The position numbers and the translations under genes were made by a program. 64,000 bases of DNA, taken from the NCBI RefSeq assembly GCF_040537815.1, contig NZ_JBEWSZ010000010.1:62001-126000 (forward strand). Direction: 5' to 3'. Positions 17,867-26,970 of the stretch are shown here, one piece after another. The notes below the pieces were generated by a model. That model did no database searches. It worked only from the letters and a program-made list of their open reading frames with translations, and was not told the DNA's origin. The number at the start of each line of letters is the position of its first letter. Positions within the stretch are counted from its first letter, which is position 1. This DNA is from Mesorhizobium shangrilense (GTDB lineage Bacteria; Pseudomonadota; Alphaproteobacteria; Rhizobiales; Rhizobiaceae).

Positions 17867-18782
17867 TTGCCATCCTCTCCGCTGCGTGACCTTTACGGAT
17901 CACAACTTTGGCACACTGCGATGCCGTCTGGGGAGGGCGGCAACCACCCCATCTTGTTCTGACCCCTTTGAAGCGCAGCCGCGTGCTGCGACAAAGCCTT
18001 CAGCGTTCAAGTCAGTTTTGTTCTCTAGAGCACATCCTTTGATTGATGAATCGATTGTGATGTGACGATGGGGTGTTTTGCTGATTCAACGTCCACGTCT
18101 ACGGAGGTGGAAGATGGGCAGAGCACTGAGCGGGGATCTTCGGTCCCGAGTGTTAAAGGCTTCGGACGAAGGCATGTCTGCGCGGCAAGCTGCAGCCCGG
18201 TTCGGGGTTGGGATATCGAGCGCGATCCGCTGGTTTGCGCGGGCGAAGATCGGCGAGTTGACGCCCCGGCCGCAGGGGTGGCAACGCGCTTCCCGCCTCG
18301 ATGCGCATGAAGCCTTCATTGTCGGGCTGATCGAGGATCGCAAGGACATCACGCTGAACGAGATGGTGGAGCGGCTTTCGGACGAGCAGTCGGTGCGGAT
18401 CAGCCGCAGCGCGTTGAGCGCCTGGCTTCGCAGGCGCGGCTGGACATACAAAAAAGTCCGCACACGCACTGGAGCAGGATCGCCCCGACGTTCTGAAACG
18501 GCGCCGGGACTGGTTCGACGGCCAGCTCGATCTCTATCCGGCGAAGCTCGTGTTCATCGACGAAACCGGCCTCTCCACAAAGATGGCCCGCCTGCGTGGA
18601 AGAGCGCCGCGCGGCGAGCGCTGCCGGGCCGGCGTGCCGCATGGTCACTGGAAGACCACGACCTTCACCGGAGCGCTGCGGCTGACGGGCATGACTGCGC
18701 CCTTCGTCTACGACGGTGCCATGAACGGCAGCGTGTTCCTGGCCTATGTCGAGCAGGTGCTGGTCCCGACATTGTCGGAGGG

Positions 18783-20849
18783 TGTCGCGTTGCCTCAAGG
18801 AAAATGTTACCGCGCGGCTTGGTTGCCTCACCTAAAATGTTACCCGTGAAGGCGAATACCGCCATGATGCTCTCACCACGAGGGAGGCATCATGACGACG
18901 AACATGACACATGCCATGCGCATGGAACTGGCCAATGCGGTCAGGGATCGCTATGCGGCCGCAGCGACTAAGGACAAGCGCAGGATCTTGGAGGAGTTTA
19001 TCGCCGCGACGGGGTATCATGAAAAGTCCGCAATCCGTGTCCTGAACAGCCCCCCGCAGCCGAGGAGCCGGCAGACCCGTCAACGCCCGTCGCTCTATGA
19101 CGAGGCCGCTCGGGGCGCGTTGATTGTGCTGTGGGAAGCTTCCGATCGAGTCTGCGGCAAGCGCCTTAAGGCACTGCTGCCCATTCTATTGCCGGCGCTG
19201 GAACGCAATGGGCATTTGAAGCTCGAGGAGGAGATCCGCCACAAGATCCTGTCGATGAGCGCCGCGACGATCGACCGCTTGCTCCAAATGCCGAGGCGCA
19301 CCATGCCTACGAAAAAGAAGCCAAGGGTCGTGCCAGAGCCCCGGCGGCGCATCAAGATGCGCACCTTTGCTGACTGGAACGAGCCGCTTCCGGGCAGCAT
19401 GGAAATGGACCTGGTTGCTCATTGCGGAGAGGCCAACCGCGGTAGCTACGTTCACAGCCTGGTTCTGACCGATATCGCGAGCGGATGGACGGAGGCCGCG
19501 CCCATCGTGGTCCGAGAAGGCACCCTCGTGGTCGAGACACTCGAGCGCATCCGCATGGGCTTGCCCTTTGCCCTGAGAGCGCTGGATGTGGATAATGGCA
19601 GCGAGTTCGTCAACAATAGGCTGATCGAATATTGCCTTGGTCACGGCATCGAACTCACTCGCTCGCGGCCTTACCGTAAGAACGACCAAGCGTGGATAGA
19701 GCAGAAAAATGGCGCCGTTGTACGGAAGCTCCTGGGTTATCGGCGCTTTGAAGGCTTGGCGGCGGCCAGAGCGATCACGCGCCTCTACACCGGCATCCCG
19801 GCTGTTCGTGAACTTCTTCCAGCCCTCGTTCAAGCCGGCTGCCAAGCAGCGCGACGGAGCGAAGGTGGCCAAGCGCTATCATCCGCCGCAGACGCCCTGT
19901 GAGCGTCTCCTGCAGGCGGAGGGCATCCCGATGGCTGCCAAGAGCAAGCTGCGCGAGATTGCCGCCGACCTCGATCCGCTGAAGCTTCTGGAGGAGATAC
20001 GAGCTGTGCAGGCCTATCTCGCAGCCCTGGCTGACGACGAAACACCGCCGCCGACGACATCCGAACCACCCGACCTGGCCGCGTTCGTAGCAAGCCTGTC
20101 GAGTGCCTGGCATGCGGGCGAAATCCGTCCGACGTTCTCCACCGAAGCCAAACCGCGTTACCTACGACGTCTACAAAAGGTCTCGACGCAAGTCCTTATT
20201 GCGGCTCCCACCGCCGCGCTCAAGCCGGTGATCTCACCCACTCCTACCGCGAAAGCCGCGAAGATGCAGGAGAAGCTGAAGCCGGTCTACGCCGAGCCTG
20301 GCCAAGCCCGCGTCCAGGCGCTCCGCATGGTGTGGCCGATCGTTTGCCGCCGATTGGAAGAATTCCCCAACATCAATGCCACGCAACTCTTCGACGAGCT
20401 GTGTGTCCAGTTTCCAGGTCGATTTACCCGCAAGCAGTACAAAACACTCGTCCGGCGGGTCAATCTGTGGCGCCAAGCAGCTCGCGCACGCGGTGTTGTC
20501 GTTGGGCCGAAGACGTATCGTCGGCTCAACGACAAACCGCGTGGCCGACGTCCCGACATCTTTAAGGACCATTGGGAAGAGATGGCACGATGCCTTGAAG
20601 AGCGTCCGGATCAGACCGCACTTGAACTTCTCGTCGAGTTCCAGGCCCGTCACCCAGGACGATACAGCTTGCGCCAGCTTCACACGCTGCAGAAGCGAGT
20701 AAGGGCGTGGCGACAACAAGCCGTGCAGCGGCTCATCGGCGAGGTCAGCGGCCCAGCGCCATACCTCGCTTCAGATTCCACACGTCTGGCGAGCGGGTAA
20801 CATTCTTGGTGAGGCAGCCGGTAACAAAATTACGTGAGGCAACACGACA
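18783..20849 (+). mobile_element. 2067-bp transposon with integrase-core transposase (ISNCY-like), nested in the IS630
   Basis: The left end TGTCGCGTTGCCTCA and the right end (rc TGTCGTGTTGCCTCA) form inverted repeats. Both ends also carry a second internal TTGCCTCAC...AATGTTACC block. GGAGGG is duplicated directly outside (18777-18782 and 20850-20855). Removing the element plus one repeat restores an in-frame IS630 transposase, which fixes the borders. A relative is present at 61164-62246. Confidence 0.88.
18892..20800 (+). pseudogene. Integrase-core (DDE) transposase with one frameshift
   Basis: 336 codons are open from 18892 (KDKRRILEEFIAATGYHEKSA, then EMDLVAHCGEAN, LDVDNGSEFVN and WIEQKNGAVVRKLLGYRRF, holding the DDE triad). 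Near 19780 the frame shifts and continues RLFVNFFQPSFKPAAKQRDGA, then two copies of a W...L...P..TA.EL...PGR motif (about 20320-20470 and 20570-20720) to 20800. The joined protein would be about 635 aa. Family name by similarity of organisation only. Confidence 0.8.
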
Positions 20850-21226
20850 GGAGGGCGACGTAGTCGTTATGGACAACCTGCCCGCCCACAAGGCGGCAGG
20901 GGTTCGAGAGGCAATCAAGCAAGCCGGCGCCAGGCTCATGTTCCTGCCGCCATACAGCCCCGACTTCAACCCCATCGAGAACGCCTTCTCCAAGCTCAAG
21001 GCGCTGATGCGCGCCAAAGCCGAAAGAACTATCAAAGCTTTATGGGACGCCGTCGGCTCGCTCCTCCACCAATTCACGCCAGCCGAATGTGCCAACTACT
21101 TCAAGGCTGCCGGGTATGAACCAGATTAAACAGGACGTGCTCTAGCTGGTGCTTCCCACCTGATGACATAAGCCGGAATTGCGACCGCTTCTGGCATGCG
21201 CATGCGAGTCTGGTGCATGTGCCCAG

Positions 21227-21778
21227 CTACCGCGATTGTGCCAACGTACTCCGTTCGGACTTCCTCCCGTCAAACGCAAGCGACAGGTTGAGATTGTGCT
21301 GCACCATCTGATTCCCTGGTTCTGTTTCGAGAGCTTGCCGATACAGCGCTTGTGCAGCGTCGTGCCGCCCTTCAATATCCAAGATAACTCCCTTCGCATT
21401 CAATGCACGCAAGTTACCTGGATCCGCAACTAAGACGCTTTCGAGTACCTGAAGCGCCTCATGCGGGCGTTTCTGCGTCACCAAAGAATTCGTAAGACTG
21501 ATCGCCCCATCGACATTGTCAGGATGCTGCTTCAGATCATCCCGCAACGCCCGCTCTTGAGCATCCTGAGTGACTGCGCGCAGAATGCGTTCGCGCATAG
21601 CCGGATCGACCTTATTGGCGCCGAGCAACTCTGGGGGCGACGTCTCCTTCACTGAAAGAGCCGGCTTATCCCAGCTGGCGCAACCGCCAAGAGGTAAAAT
21701 GGCGAGTATTGCGAAGAGAAGTGAGCCCAGACGAAATAACAGTAACGGCGGAGTGAGTGTTTTCTCATGTGAATTCAT
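21227..21778 (-). CDS. TPR lipoprotein of the T3SS locus (y4yS-like)
   Basis: 183 aa. An N-terminal hydrophobic segment ending in a lipobox (LPLGGC, Cys33) predicts an outer-membrane or periplasmic lipoprotein. Residues ~85-170 contain two to three TPR-type repeats (NVDGAISLTNSLVTQKRPHE, NLRALNAKGVILDIEGRHDA). It resembles the TadD-like protein encoded after rhcV in rhizobial loci (y4yS of NGR234). It starts 35 bases after the rhcV stop, so it is the last gene of the nopC-nopA-sctD-rhcV unit. Its role in secretion is not established. Confidence 0.8.
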   Translation of the reverse strand: MNSHEKTLTPPLLLFRLGSLLFAILAILPLGGCASWDKPALSVKETSPPELLGANKVDPAMRERILRAVTQDAQERALRDDLKQHPDNVDGAISLTNSLVTQKRPHEALQVLESVLVADPGNLRALNAKGVILDIEGRHDAAQALYRQALETEPGNQMVQHNLNLSLAFDGRKSERSTLAQSR

Positions 21779-21813
21779 GCTTCGTTCTCAGCTTTCATCG
21801 AGTGCTGTGCCTT

Positions 21814-23907
21814 TCAGTTGGTGGCAACCCGGATAGTGCGAGAATCCCCTAGCGTTCCACTGTTTGTTCCAAGCGGAAGCTTGACGGATCCGGCGGGCTG
21901 AATCGTAAAGTCGGAGGCGAGATCCTGATAAGACAGTACGGCAAGATCGATCCCGTTTCGGGTGAGAAAACCGCGGACGAAGCGTCGGACATCCATTGAA
22001 GTTAATACAACAGGGCGGGGCTGACCCGGTGCTGTGCTGGAAAGGATCTGACGCATCTGTGACAGCAGCGCTTCGCTTTGCCGATCCTCTAACACGAGGT
22101 AGGGGCCTGCAGCCGAATCCCGAACCGCACTGCGCACCACATCCTCAGTCTCACGTTCGATGATAAAGGCGGCCACGATACCGTGTGTGGCATAGCGGTG
22201 ACAGATCTGCCGCTTCATACCAGAACGAACGTATTCCGTGAGCAGGGCGACGTTTTGCTCACGTTCGCTCCATTCGGCCAATGCCTCCAAGACGAGCCGG
22301 GTATTGCGGATCGGGATACCTTCATCCAGTAGGCGGCGCAGCACATCGGCAATTCGAGGGATCGGCGTCGTGCGCAGCACCTCCTTCACCAGATCAGCAT
22401 ATTCCCGCTCCATCCGGCCCAGCAATTGGCGGGTCTCTTGGATTCCCACCAAGCGCGGTGCATAGCGGGTCAACGTCGCATGGACACGCAACGCGAGGAG
22501 TTCGCTTGGACGGTGATGCCCGATGCCGGCGGCATTGAGGGCCGGTGCATGGCTTTGTTCGACCCAGATTCTGCCCGTTTCTGCATCATGCCGAAAGGGG
22601 ATGCCGCTCGATTCAATGTTCGCCAGATCGTCTGTGAGCGTTAGCTGTGTCGGATTAATCAAATCCTGTTCGACTGGCACGCCCTCGACATCTATCCTGA
22701 ATTGCGACTCGGGCAGCTGCTGGTCGGCCGCGACTGGGATGCGGGGAACGATAATGCCGAGATCGGCTGAGACTAGTTGCGAAACGCGTGCAATATGCTG
22801 TTGCAATTCGACTTGGTCGATCGCATCCGTAAGGCTCGGCGCAAGGAAGAAGGCGATCGGACATGCCTCCGCAGGTACGTTTTCCTTTTGAGGCTCCCCT
22901 GGAGCTGCAGTTGTAGCATCGACATTGCCGGCGCCCAGCCCATTACCCTTGACAAGGCTTGCGGTGGCGAAGACTGCGGCCAAGATCAGAAAGACGGGTA
23001 GCGGGAAACCAGGAACAAACCCCATCACAACCAAGACGCAGGCCGCAAGCCGCAATGCTCGCTTACTGGACGTGAGTTGATTGACTATGTCGGTACCAAG
23101 GTTGAGGCTTGCAGCCCCAGTTACACGAGTGACGATGGTCGCCGCGGTAATTGAGAGCAGCAGGGCCGGAATCTGCGAGATTAACGCATCACCTATCGTG
23201 AGCAGAGTATAGTGATGCAGCACCTCGCCGAAGGACATGCCCTTCGAGAGCAGGCCGATTGAAATCCCACCCAGCATATTGATGCAGATAACCACCAGCC
23301 CGGCGATGGCGTCGCCCTTCACAAATTTCATCGCGCCATCCATCGCGCCATAAAGTTGGCTTTCCCTCTCCAATGCGGCGCGCCGCCTGCGAGATTCGTT
23401 GGCATCGATGTGACCGTTCCGCAACTCTGCGTCGACCGCCATTTGCTTGCCCGGCAGAGCGTCGAGCGTGAAGCGCGCCGCCACTTCTGCTACGCGTTCG
23501 GCGCCCTTCGCGAGGACCATGAATTGCACCATGGTCACGACCAGAAATATGACGAAACCTACAACGATATTGCCTGAGATTACGAAGTCGCCGAACGTGT
23601 GGATGATGCTGCCTGCCTCCCCCTCGGCCAGGATCAGTCGCGTCGTTGCGATGGTGAGCGCCAGACGGAATACCGTGGAAATCAAAATGACGCCGGGCAA
23701 AGAGGAAAAATCAAGTGGCGTGCTGACATACAGGGCAACCATCAGCAGCAGTATGGCCAACCCCATATTGAATCCGATCAGCGTGTCGATCGCCACGACC
23801 GGGACTGGCATGACCATCATGGCTACGGCCAGAAGCAGCATTAACGCGACCATTAAGTCCGGGTTGGCCGGCGCACGCTCGATGAAGTTACGCAGGACGT
23901 TGGCCAT
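21814..23907 (-). CDS. rhcV: T3SS export-gate protein RhcV (SctV)
   Basis: Inner-membrane export gate that forms a nonameric ring and receives chaperone-substrate complexes. The 697-aa length is normal. About eight transmembrane segments lie in the first ~330 residues (MVALMLLLAVAMMVMPVPVV, GFNMGLAILLLMVALYV and others), with the FHIPEP-type cytoplasmic loop ERVAEVAARFTLDALPGKQM and a ~350-residue cytoplasmic domain. The start at 23907 (MANVLRNFIERAPANPDL) follows a GGGGCC element and fits other RhcV proteins. Eleven bases separate it from the upstream chaperone-like gene. Confidence 0.95.
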   Translation of the reverse strand: MANVLRNFIERAPANPDLMVALMLLLAVAMMVMPVPVVAIDTLIGFNMGLAILLLMVALYVSTPLDFSSLPGVILISTVFRLALTIATTRLILAEGEAGSIIHTFGDFVISGNIVVGFVIFLVVTMVQFMVLAKGAERVAEVAARFTLDALPGKQMAVDAELRNGHIDANESRRRRAALERESQLYGAMDGAMKFVKGDAIAGLVVICINMLGGISIGLLSKGMSFGEVLHHYTLLTIGDALISQIPALLLSITAATIVTRVTGAASLNLGTDIVNQLTSSKRALRLAACVLVVMGFVPGFPLPVFLILAAVFATASLVKGNGLGAGNVDATTAAPGEPQKENVPAEACPIAFFLAPSLTDAIDQVELQQHIARVSQLVSADLGIIVPRIPVAADQQLPESQFRIDVEGVPVEQDLINPTQLTLTDDLANIESSGIPFRHDAETGRIWVEQSHAPALNAAGIGHHRPSELLALRVHATLTRYAPRLVGIQETRQLLGRMEREYADLVKEVLRTTPIPRIADVLRRLLDEGIPIRNTRLVLEALAEWSEREQNVALLTEYVRSGMKRQICHRYATHGIVAAFIIERETEDVVRSAVRDSAAGPYLVLEDRQSEALLSQMRQILSSTAPGQPRPVVLTSMDVRRFVRGFLTRNGIDLAVLSYQDLASDFTIQPAGSVKLPLGTNSGTLGDSRTIRVATN

Positions 23908-23917
23908 GGAGGCCCCT

Positions 23918-24229
23918 TTATGATCGTTTGAGAATTGCTCTGCTGCTACGCAGCTTTCGAAGACCCACCAGCGCATGGCTACAGGCTGAGAGGCAGGCGT
24001 GAAGACAGCTGGCCCTGGGATGTTCCAGTCTGTCCAGAACCGTCAGGCCCTCACCGCCGAAACCTCCCGAGATCAGTGCATAGGCGAGAAGCCGCAGCAG
24101 TTGAACATCCTGAAAATTACCGTGGGCAGCGAGCCCCAACAGGGGCAAGTTTCGCGCGCTCTGCCCACACGCAAGGTGGAGGTAGGAAAGGGCGCAGAGG
24201 AAATCGCGCTCCTGCTCGGGGATCAGCAC
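23918..24229 (-). CDS. SctY-like T3SS chaperone (probable), GTG start
   Basis: 103 aa. The pattern IPEQERDFLCALSYLHLACGQ followed by two helical repeats resembles YscY-type chaperones, which pair with SctX near SctV. An in-frame TGA precedes it closely, so GTG at 24229 is the best start. However, a different frame begins with ATG at 24296 (MVDPDRAQRSSVTDERF) and would join after a one-base shift. The real protein may therefore be about 20 residues longer or expressed through a frameshift. Located between sctD and rhcV. Confidence 0.6.
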   Translation of the reverse strand: MLIPEQERDFLCALSYLHLACGQSARNLPLLGLAAHGNFQDVQLLRLLAYALISGGFGGEGLTVLDRLEHPRASCLHACLSACSHALVGLRKLRSSRAILKRS

Positions 24230-24299
24230 GACATCACCGGTTTCGGAAACGTTCGTCGGTCACGCTGGAGCGTTGCGCTCGATCCGGATCCACCATCGG

Positions 24300-24434
24300 C
24301 TAGCCTTTGATCAAGCTGTTCCGGTTCTGCCGGAGCAGGACCACCTGCCGTAACTCGTCCCGCAGGACGACAATTGCCTCAGGCACGGCCGAATGATACC
24401 GAGCGCGACAGGATAGGTGGGGCAGCTTGACCAT
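24300..24434 (-). CDS. Small protein of 44 aa between sctD and the SctY-like gene
   Basis: Starts ATG at 24434 behind GGAG at a proper distance and reads MVKLPHLSCRARYHSAVPEA, then LRDELRQVVLLRQNR. It lies within the last codons of sctD and before the next start, so it is coupled to both. Position suggests an SctX- or SctI-like partner, but it is too short to assign. Confidence 0.45.
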   Translation of the reverse strand: MVKLPHLSCRARYHSAVPEAIVVLRDELRQVVLLRQNRNSLIKG

Positions 24435-24474
24435 GGAGTTCTCCTTTTCGTACGGCCTGCGAACCTGGAAACTT

Positions 24475-25410
24475 TTAATAAGGGAGAGCAGCAAGGCGGC
24501 CATTTCGACTCAGCAGCACGCGGCCGTCCTCGATCCGATCGACCGTCCATCCATCATCCAAAAGGGCGCCGACGAAATACTTCTCACCATCGATTACAAC
24601 ATACGGCAGGGAGCCACGCCAAACAGCTTCAACGGCGATTGCGGATGGCCCCTTCTCCTCTTTGAGGACCACTCCATTGACCAGTGTTAGAGCGCCCTTC
24701 GTGCGATGATCGAACCACTGCTGAGCCTTCTGCCAACTGGTGGCCGATGCAGACGTGACGGTGCCCTCAGCGGTCACAACACCCTTTGCGGAGCCGATCT
24801 TAATATTGAGCAGGCCCGCTTTATTGACTTCGTCTTGCAGGTCTTTGGCCGCTGCCACGGTAGTCTGATCGTCAGCGCGGTTATTGGTCAGCTGGGACTC
24901 AAGTTCGGCACCAGGTGAATTGGCGCTCAATGCACCAGTGTTGCCGTAGTAGGAAAAAATGGCCGATAGCGCGCCGATCCCCAGAGAGCTGAGCAACACC
25001 AAGGCGAGTACGGAGATGGATAGGCGTGGTATCCCGATCGAACCAGCTGACGCTGCATCCTGCGCTGACCAAAGAATGGACATCGCGCCTGCATGAATGA
25101 CGACAGGAAGCGGAACCACAACGCACTCGCCTGCGGCAATATTCCTGTTGCCCTCCACGCTGAGGCCGGCTGCAAGCGCCTCGACCTCGATCGAATTGCC
25201 AAGAAGAGTGATACGAAGATGATGTGGCTCCAGTCTTTGCTCGACGAAGATTATATCGGCATCGAGGCCACTACCGATTAAGCTCGTTTCGAGAGCCGCC
25301 TTACCGGTCAGTCCGCAATAGAGCCCCGACAGAACTTCGAAATGCAGGGAAACGGCGTCATTCAAGGATGATCTCCCGAAAAAGGAGAGGAGCCGCACGG
25401 CAATTGCCAT
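24475..25410 (-). CDS. T3SS inner-ring protein SctD (y4yQ-like)
   Basis: Forms the outer of the two inner-membrane rings. 311 aa from the ATG at 25410. Residues ~20-120 show an FHA-like cytoplasmic domain (FEVLSGLYCGLTGKA, SLIGSGLDADIIF), one membrane span is at about 130-153 (ISVLALVLLSSLGIGALSAI), and the periplasmic part has ring-building/BON-like motifs (LLNIKIGSAKGVVTAEGTVT). The start is doubtful. The ATG and its GAGAGG lie inside a perfect hairpin (25385-25422), while a TTG at 25365 (LNDAVSLHFEV) has its own GGGAG seven bases upstream and would give 296 aa. Confidence 0.85.
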   Translation of the reverse strand: MAIAVRLLSFFGRSSLNDAVSLHFEVLSGLYCGLTGKAALETSLIGSGLDADIIFVEQRLEPHHLRITLLGNSIEVEALAAGLSVEGNRNIAAGECVVVPLPVVIHAGAMSILWSAQDAASAGSIGIPRLSISVLALVLLSSLGIGALSAIFSYYGNTGALSANSPGAELESQLTNNRADDQTTVAAAKDLQDEVNKAGLLNIKIGSAKGVVTAEGTVTSASATSWQKAQQWFDHRTKGALTLVNGVVLKEEKGPSAIAVEAVWRGSLPYVVIDGEKYFVGALLDDGWTVDRIEDGRVLLSRNGRLAALPY

Positions 25411-25422
25411 GCGGCTCCTCTC
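25385..25422 (-). promoter_or_regulatory. Strong 17-bp stem-loop spanning the annotated sctD ribosome site and ATG
   Basis: The RNA GAGAGGAGCCGCAUGGC pairs with GCCGUGCGGCUCCUCUC around an AAUU loop. All 17 pairs form, one of them a U-G wobble at the U of the AUG. It lies between nopA and the FHA-domain coding part of sctD. No U-run follows, so it is not a typical intrinsic terminator. Confidence 0.9.
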
Positions 25423-25482
25423 GGTTCCACACGCGCCACCTGGGCGACGTGATCGGGGCTACCCTAGAACCCCGATCCGACA

Positions 25483-25698
25483 TTACTGAACGCGTTCGTC
25501 GGCCGCCTTCTTGATTGTCTGGAGGTTGGTCGTAACAGTGCGCAGCTCTATACTCCTTTCCGTAGCCTCCATGCTAACCGCCGCTAGCTCCTTGATTTGC
25601 GCCTGGAACTCGGCAGCACCAGCGACTTTGGCAGCTGCGTCTGCACCAGCCGCAACGCCACCACCAGCCGCACTCCCAGCAGTACCTACTTTACTCAT
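25483..25698 (-). CDS. nopA: T3SS needle/pilus subunit NopA
   Basis: 71 aa, the expected size of the major rhizobial T3 pilin. Gly/Ala-rich N-terminus (MSKVGTAGSAAGGGVAAG) followed by an amphipathic helix (EFQAQIKELAAVSMEATERS) and the ending TIKKAADERVQ. A ribosome site AAGGGAAAAG precedes the ATG. Secreted early and polymerised at the cell surface. Transcribed after nopC from the tts box at 26122-26152. Confidence 0.9.
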   Translation of the reverse strand: MSKVGTAGSAAGGGVAAGADAAAKVAGAAEFQAQIKELAAVSMEATERSIELRTVTTNLQTIKKAADERVQ

Positions 25699-25769
25699 AT
25701 CTTTTCCCTTTCTGTTAGATCTGTGCCGACACCAATGGCACGCACCTCCTGACGCCGGACCATCCAGCG

Positions 25770-26063
25770 TCAGGCATCCTCTTCAGTTTCTGCCATAGCG
25801 TCGTCGGTATCAGCCATGGCATCGCTCACAAGCTGCACCGCAACCGAACGAAGAGCCATTTCGAAGGCCTCGCTTTGAGCAGCAGCTTGCGAGCCGTCCC
25901 CAGAAATGGTCGGACTATCAGCCCCATCGCTCCCGCCAACCGGCCCGTTATGACCAGAAGACCCGGTGGATCCGTGCTGCGGCTGTCCATGCGAATCTCC
26001 ATGCCCCCTATGGGCCAAGGAAACACCGATGTTGCCAATTCCGCTCCCAATTGCTGCGACCAT
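25770..26063 (-). CDS. nopC: Secreted nodulation outer protein NopC
   Basis: 97 aa, acidic, Gly/Ser/His-rich first half and helical C-terminus (EAFEMALRSVAVQLVSDAMA). Size, composition and position directly in front of nopA match NopC of fast-growing rhizobia, a small T3-secreted protein acting inside plant cells. GGAG lies six bases before the ATG. First gene after the tts box, whose end is about 60 bases upstream. Confidence 0.8.
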   Translation of the reverse strand: MVAAIGSGIGNIGVSLAHRGHGDSHGQPQHGSTGSSGHNGPVGGSDGADSPTISGDGSQAAAQSEAFEMALRSVAVQLVSDAMADTDDAMAETEEDA

Positions 26064-26121
26064 CAGTTACTCCAGCATCTGTTTCCATTGGCGGCGACGT
26101 GTAGAAGATCAATTTCCACAA

Positions 26122-26152
26122 GCTATGAGCGCGAGCTTTCGAGAAGCTGACG
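26122..26152 (-). promoter_or_regulatory. tts box for nopC-nopA
   Basis: On the minus strand CGTCAGCTTCTCGAAAGCT from 26152 downward, an exact match to the core consensus. It drives nopC-nopA and probably sctD-rhcV-y4yS. Confidence 0.92.
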
Positions 26153-26775
26153 AGTCTCGACAAAAATCGCGCTATCGCAAAAATAAATAGTCGTGCGCGA
26201 TCTGGCCCCCTACCGAGGCAGAGTTCTTTCGTTCGCGGCAAGGTGATGGTGTGGGCAGTACGCTTCTACCGCAGGCATCGGGTCAGCTGTCGTGATCTTG
26301 AATGGTTTCGCCTTAAGATAGCGCGAAGAAAGTCAGGATATATCAGGCTGTGACTGAGTGCCCCACCCTCGGTGCGGTCCTCTTCACAGACGACACCGGT
26401 TGCCAGCTGAATCATCAGCCGTGCTGTGTGGCCCTACTCCTGTTTTCCGCTCAGTCTTGGTCACCGAGTGCACGCACGCGGCGCCTTTTTGTGCCGGATA
26501 GTAGAGGTCCGCGATCGGTGCGTCGGCCGCCAACGTTCGGCGCTAATGCGTCCACATGACCTGGCTCTTCCATTCGGTCGTCCTACGCTCCCGGCGCATC
26601 CAGACCTGCGCGGCTGCGATATCAATAGGCCCGAAGCTGCCGGTCAGTGACCCGTCCGCCTGAGCGCTTTGTGCCCCCCGCCTTCGTACCAACTTTTTCT
26701 TCAGCGGGCCACCGACGCAGCTTCAGGGAAAAATAAACGCAGTTTCCACTGGATCATTGTCATCCTTCTGCAACT
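26153..26775. other. Intergenic region between two divergent TtsI-dependent units
   Basis: No gene seen. Short frames on the plus strand (26350-26650) have no recognisable motif. It separates the nopC promoter from the effector promoter. Confidence 0.5.
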
Positions 26776-26806
26776 CGTCAGCTTCTCGAAAGCTCACGCT
26801 CCTTTC
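26776..26806 (+). promoter_or_regulatory. tts box for the SKWP effector gene
   Basis: CGTCAGCTTCTCGAAAGCT at 26776-26794 followed by CACGCTCC. Perfect core, about 165 bases before the effector ATG. A short IS5-type relic lies between box and gene, within the leader. Confidence 0.92.
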
Positions 26807-26819
26807 ATGAGAGCGTGGA

Positions 26820-26930
26820 CATCAGGCAGAGGGCCACGCCGGAATCGACGCGACCGCGAAGAGAGGCGGCCGTTGCGGTTCATCTAGGCGAGGGAGCGCT
26901 CGACGACCCAGCGTCGTTGGATGACCGACA
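26820..26930 (-). pseudogene. IS5-type transposase C-terminal relic
   Basis: The minus strand reads QRRWVVERSLA, stop, MNRNGRLSSRSRRFRRGPLP, resembling the RRWVVERTFAW signature near the end of IS5 transposases. It sits inside the 5' leader of the giant effector gene. Confidence 0.55.
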
Positions 26931-26970
26931 ACCCTAAAGTACCGCATCTCGTCTGCATTGGAGGTAGATC

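Larger units (their letters stand above)
18114..21129 (+). pseudogene. IS630 transposase, split by an A-run frameshift and by a nested transposon
   Basis: Starts MGRALSGDLRSRVLKASDEG with an HTH region. At a run of six A (about 18450) the frame changes, as is common in IS630 elements, and continues RPDVLKRRRDWFDGQLDLYP, FIDETGLSTKMARLRGRAP and VLVPTLSEG up to 18782. After the nested element it resumes at 20856 with [37 protein letters not shown] and ends at 21129. The DDE residues sit in FIDETG, VVMDN and NPIENAF. Confidence 0.85.
18027..21142 (+). mobile_element. IS630-type insertion sequence interrupted by another transposon
   Basis: Terminal inverted repeats GAGCACATCCT (18027) and its partner ending at 21142 (rc GAGCACGTCCT), each flanked by TA (18025-18026 and 21143-21144), the usual IS630/Tc1 target. 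Without the nested element and one copy of its target duplication the IS is about 1.04 kb, the normal size for the family. Confidence 0.85.
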
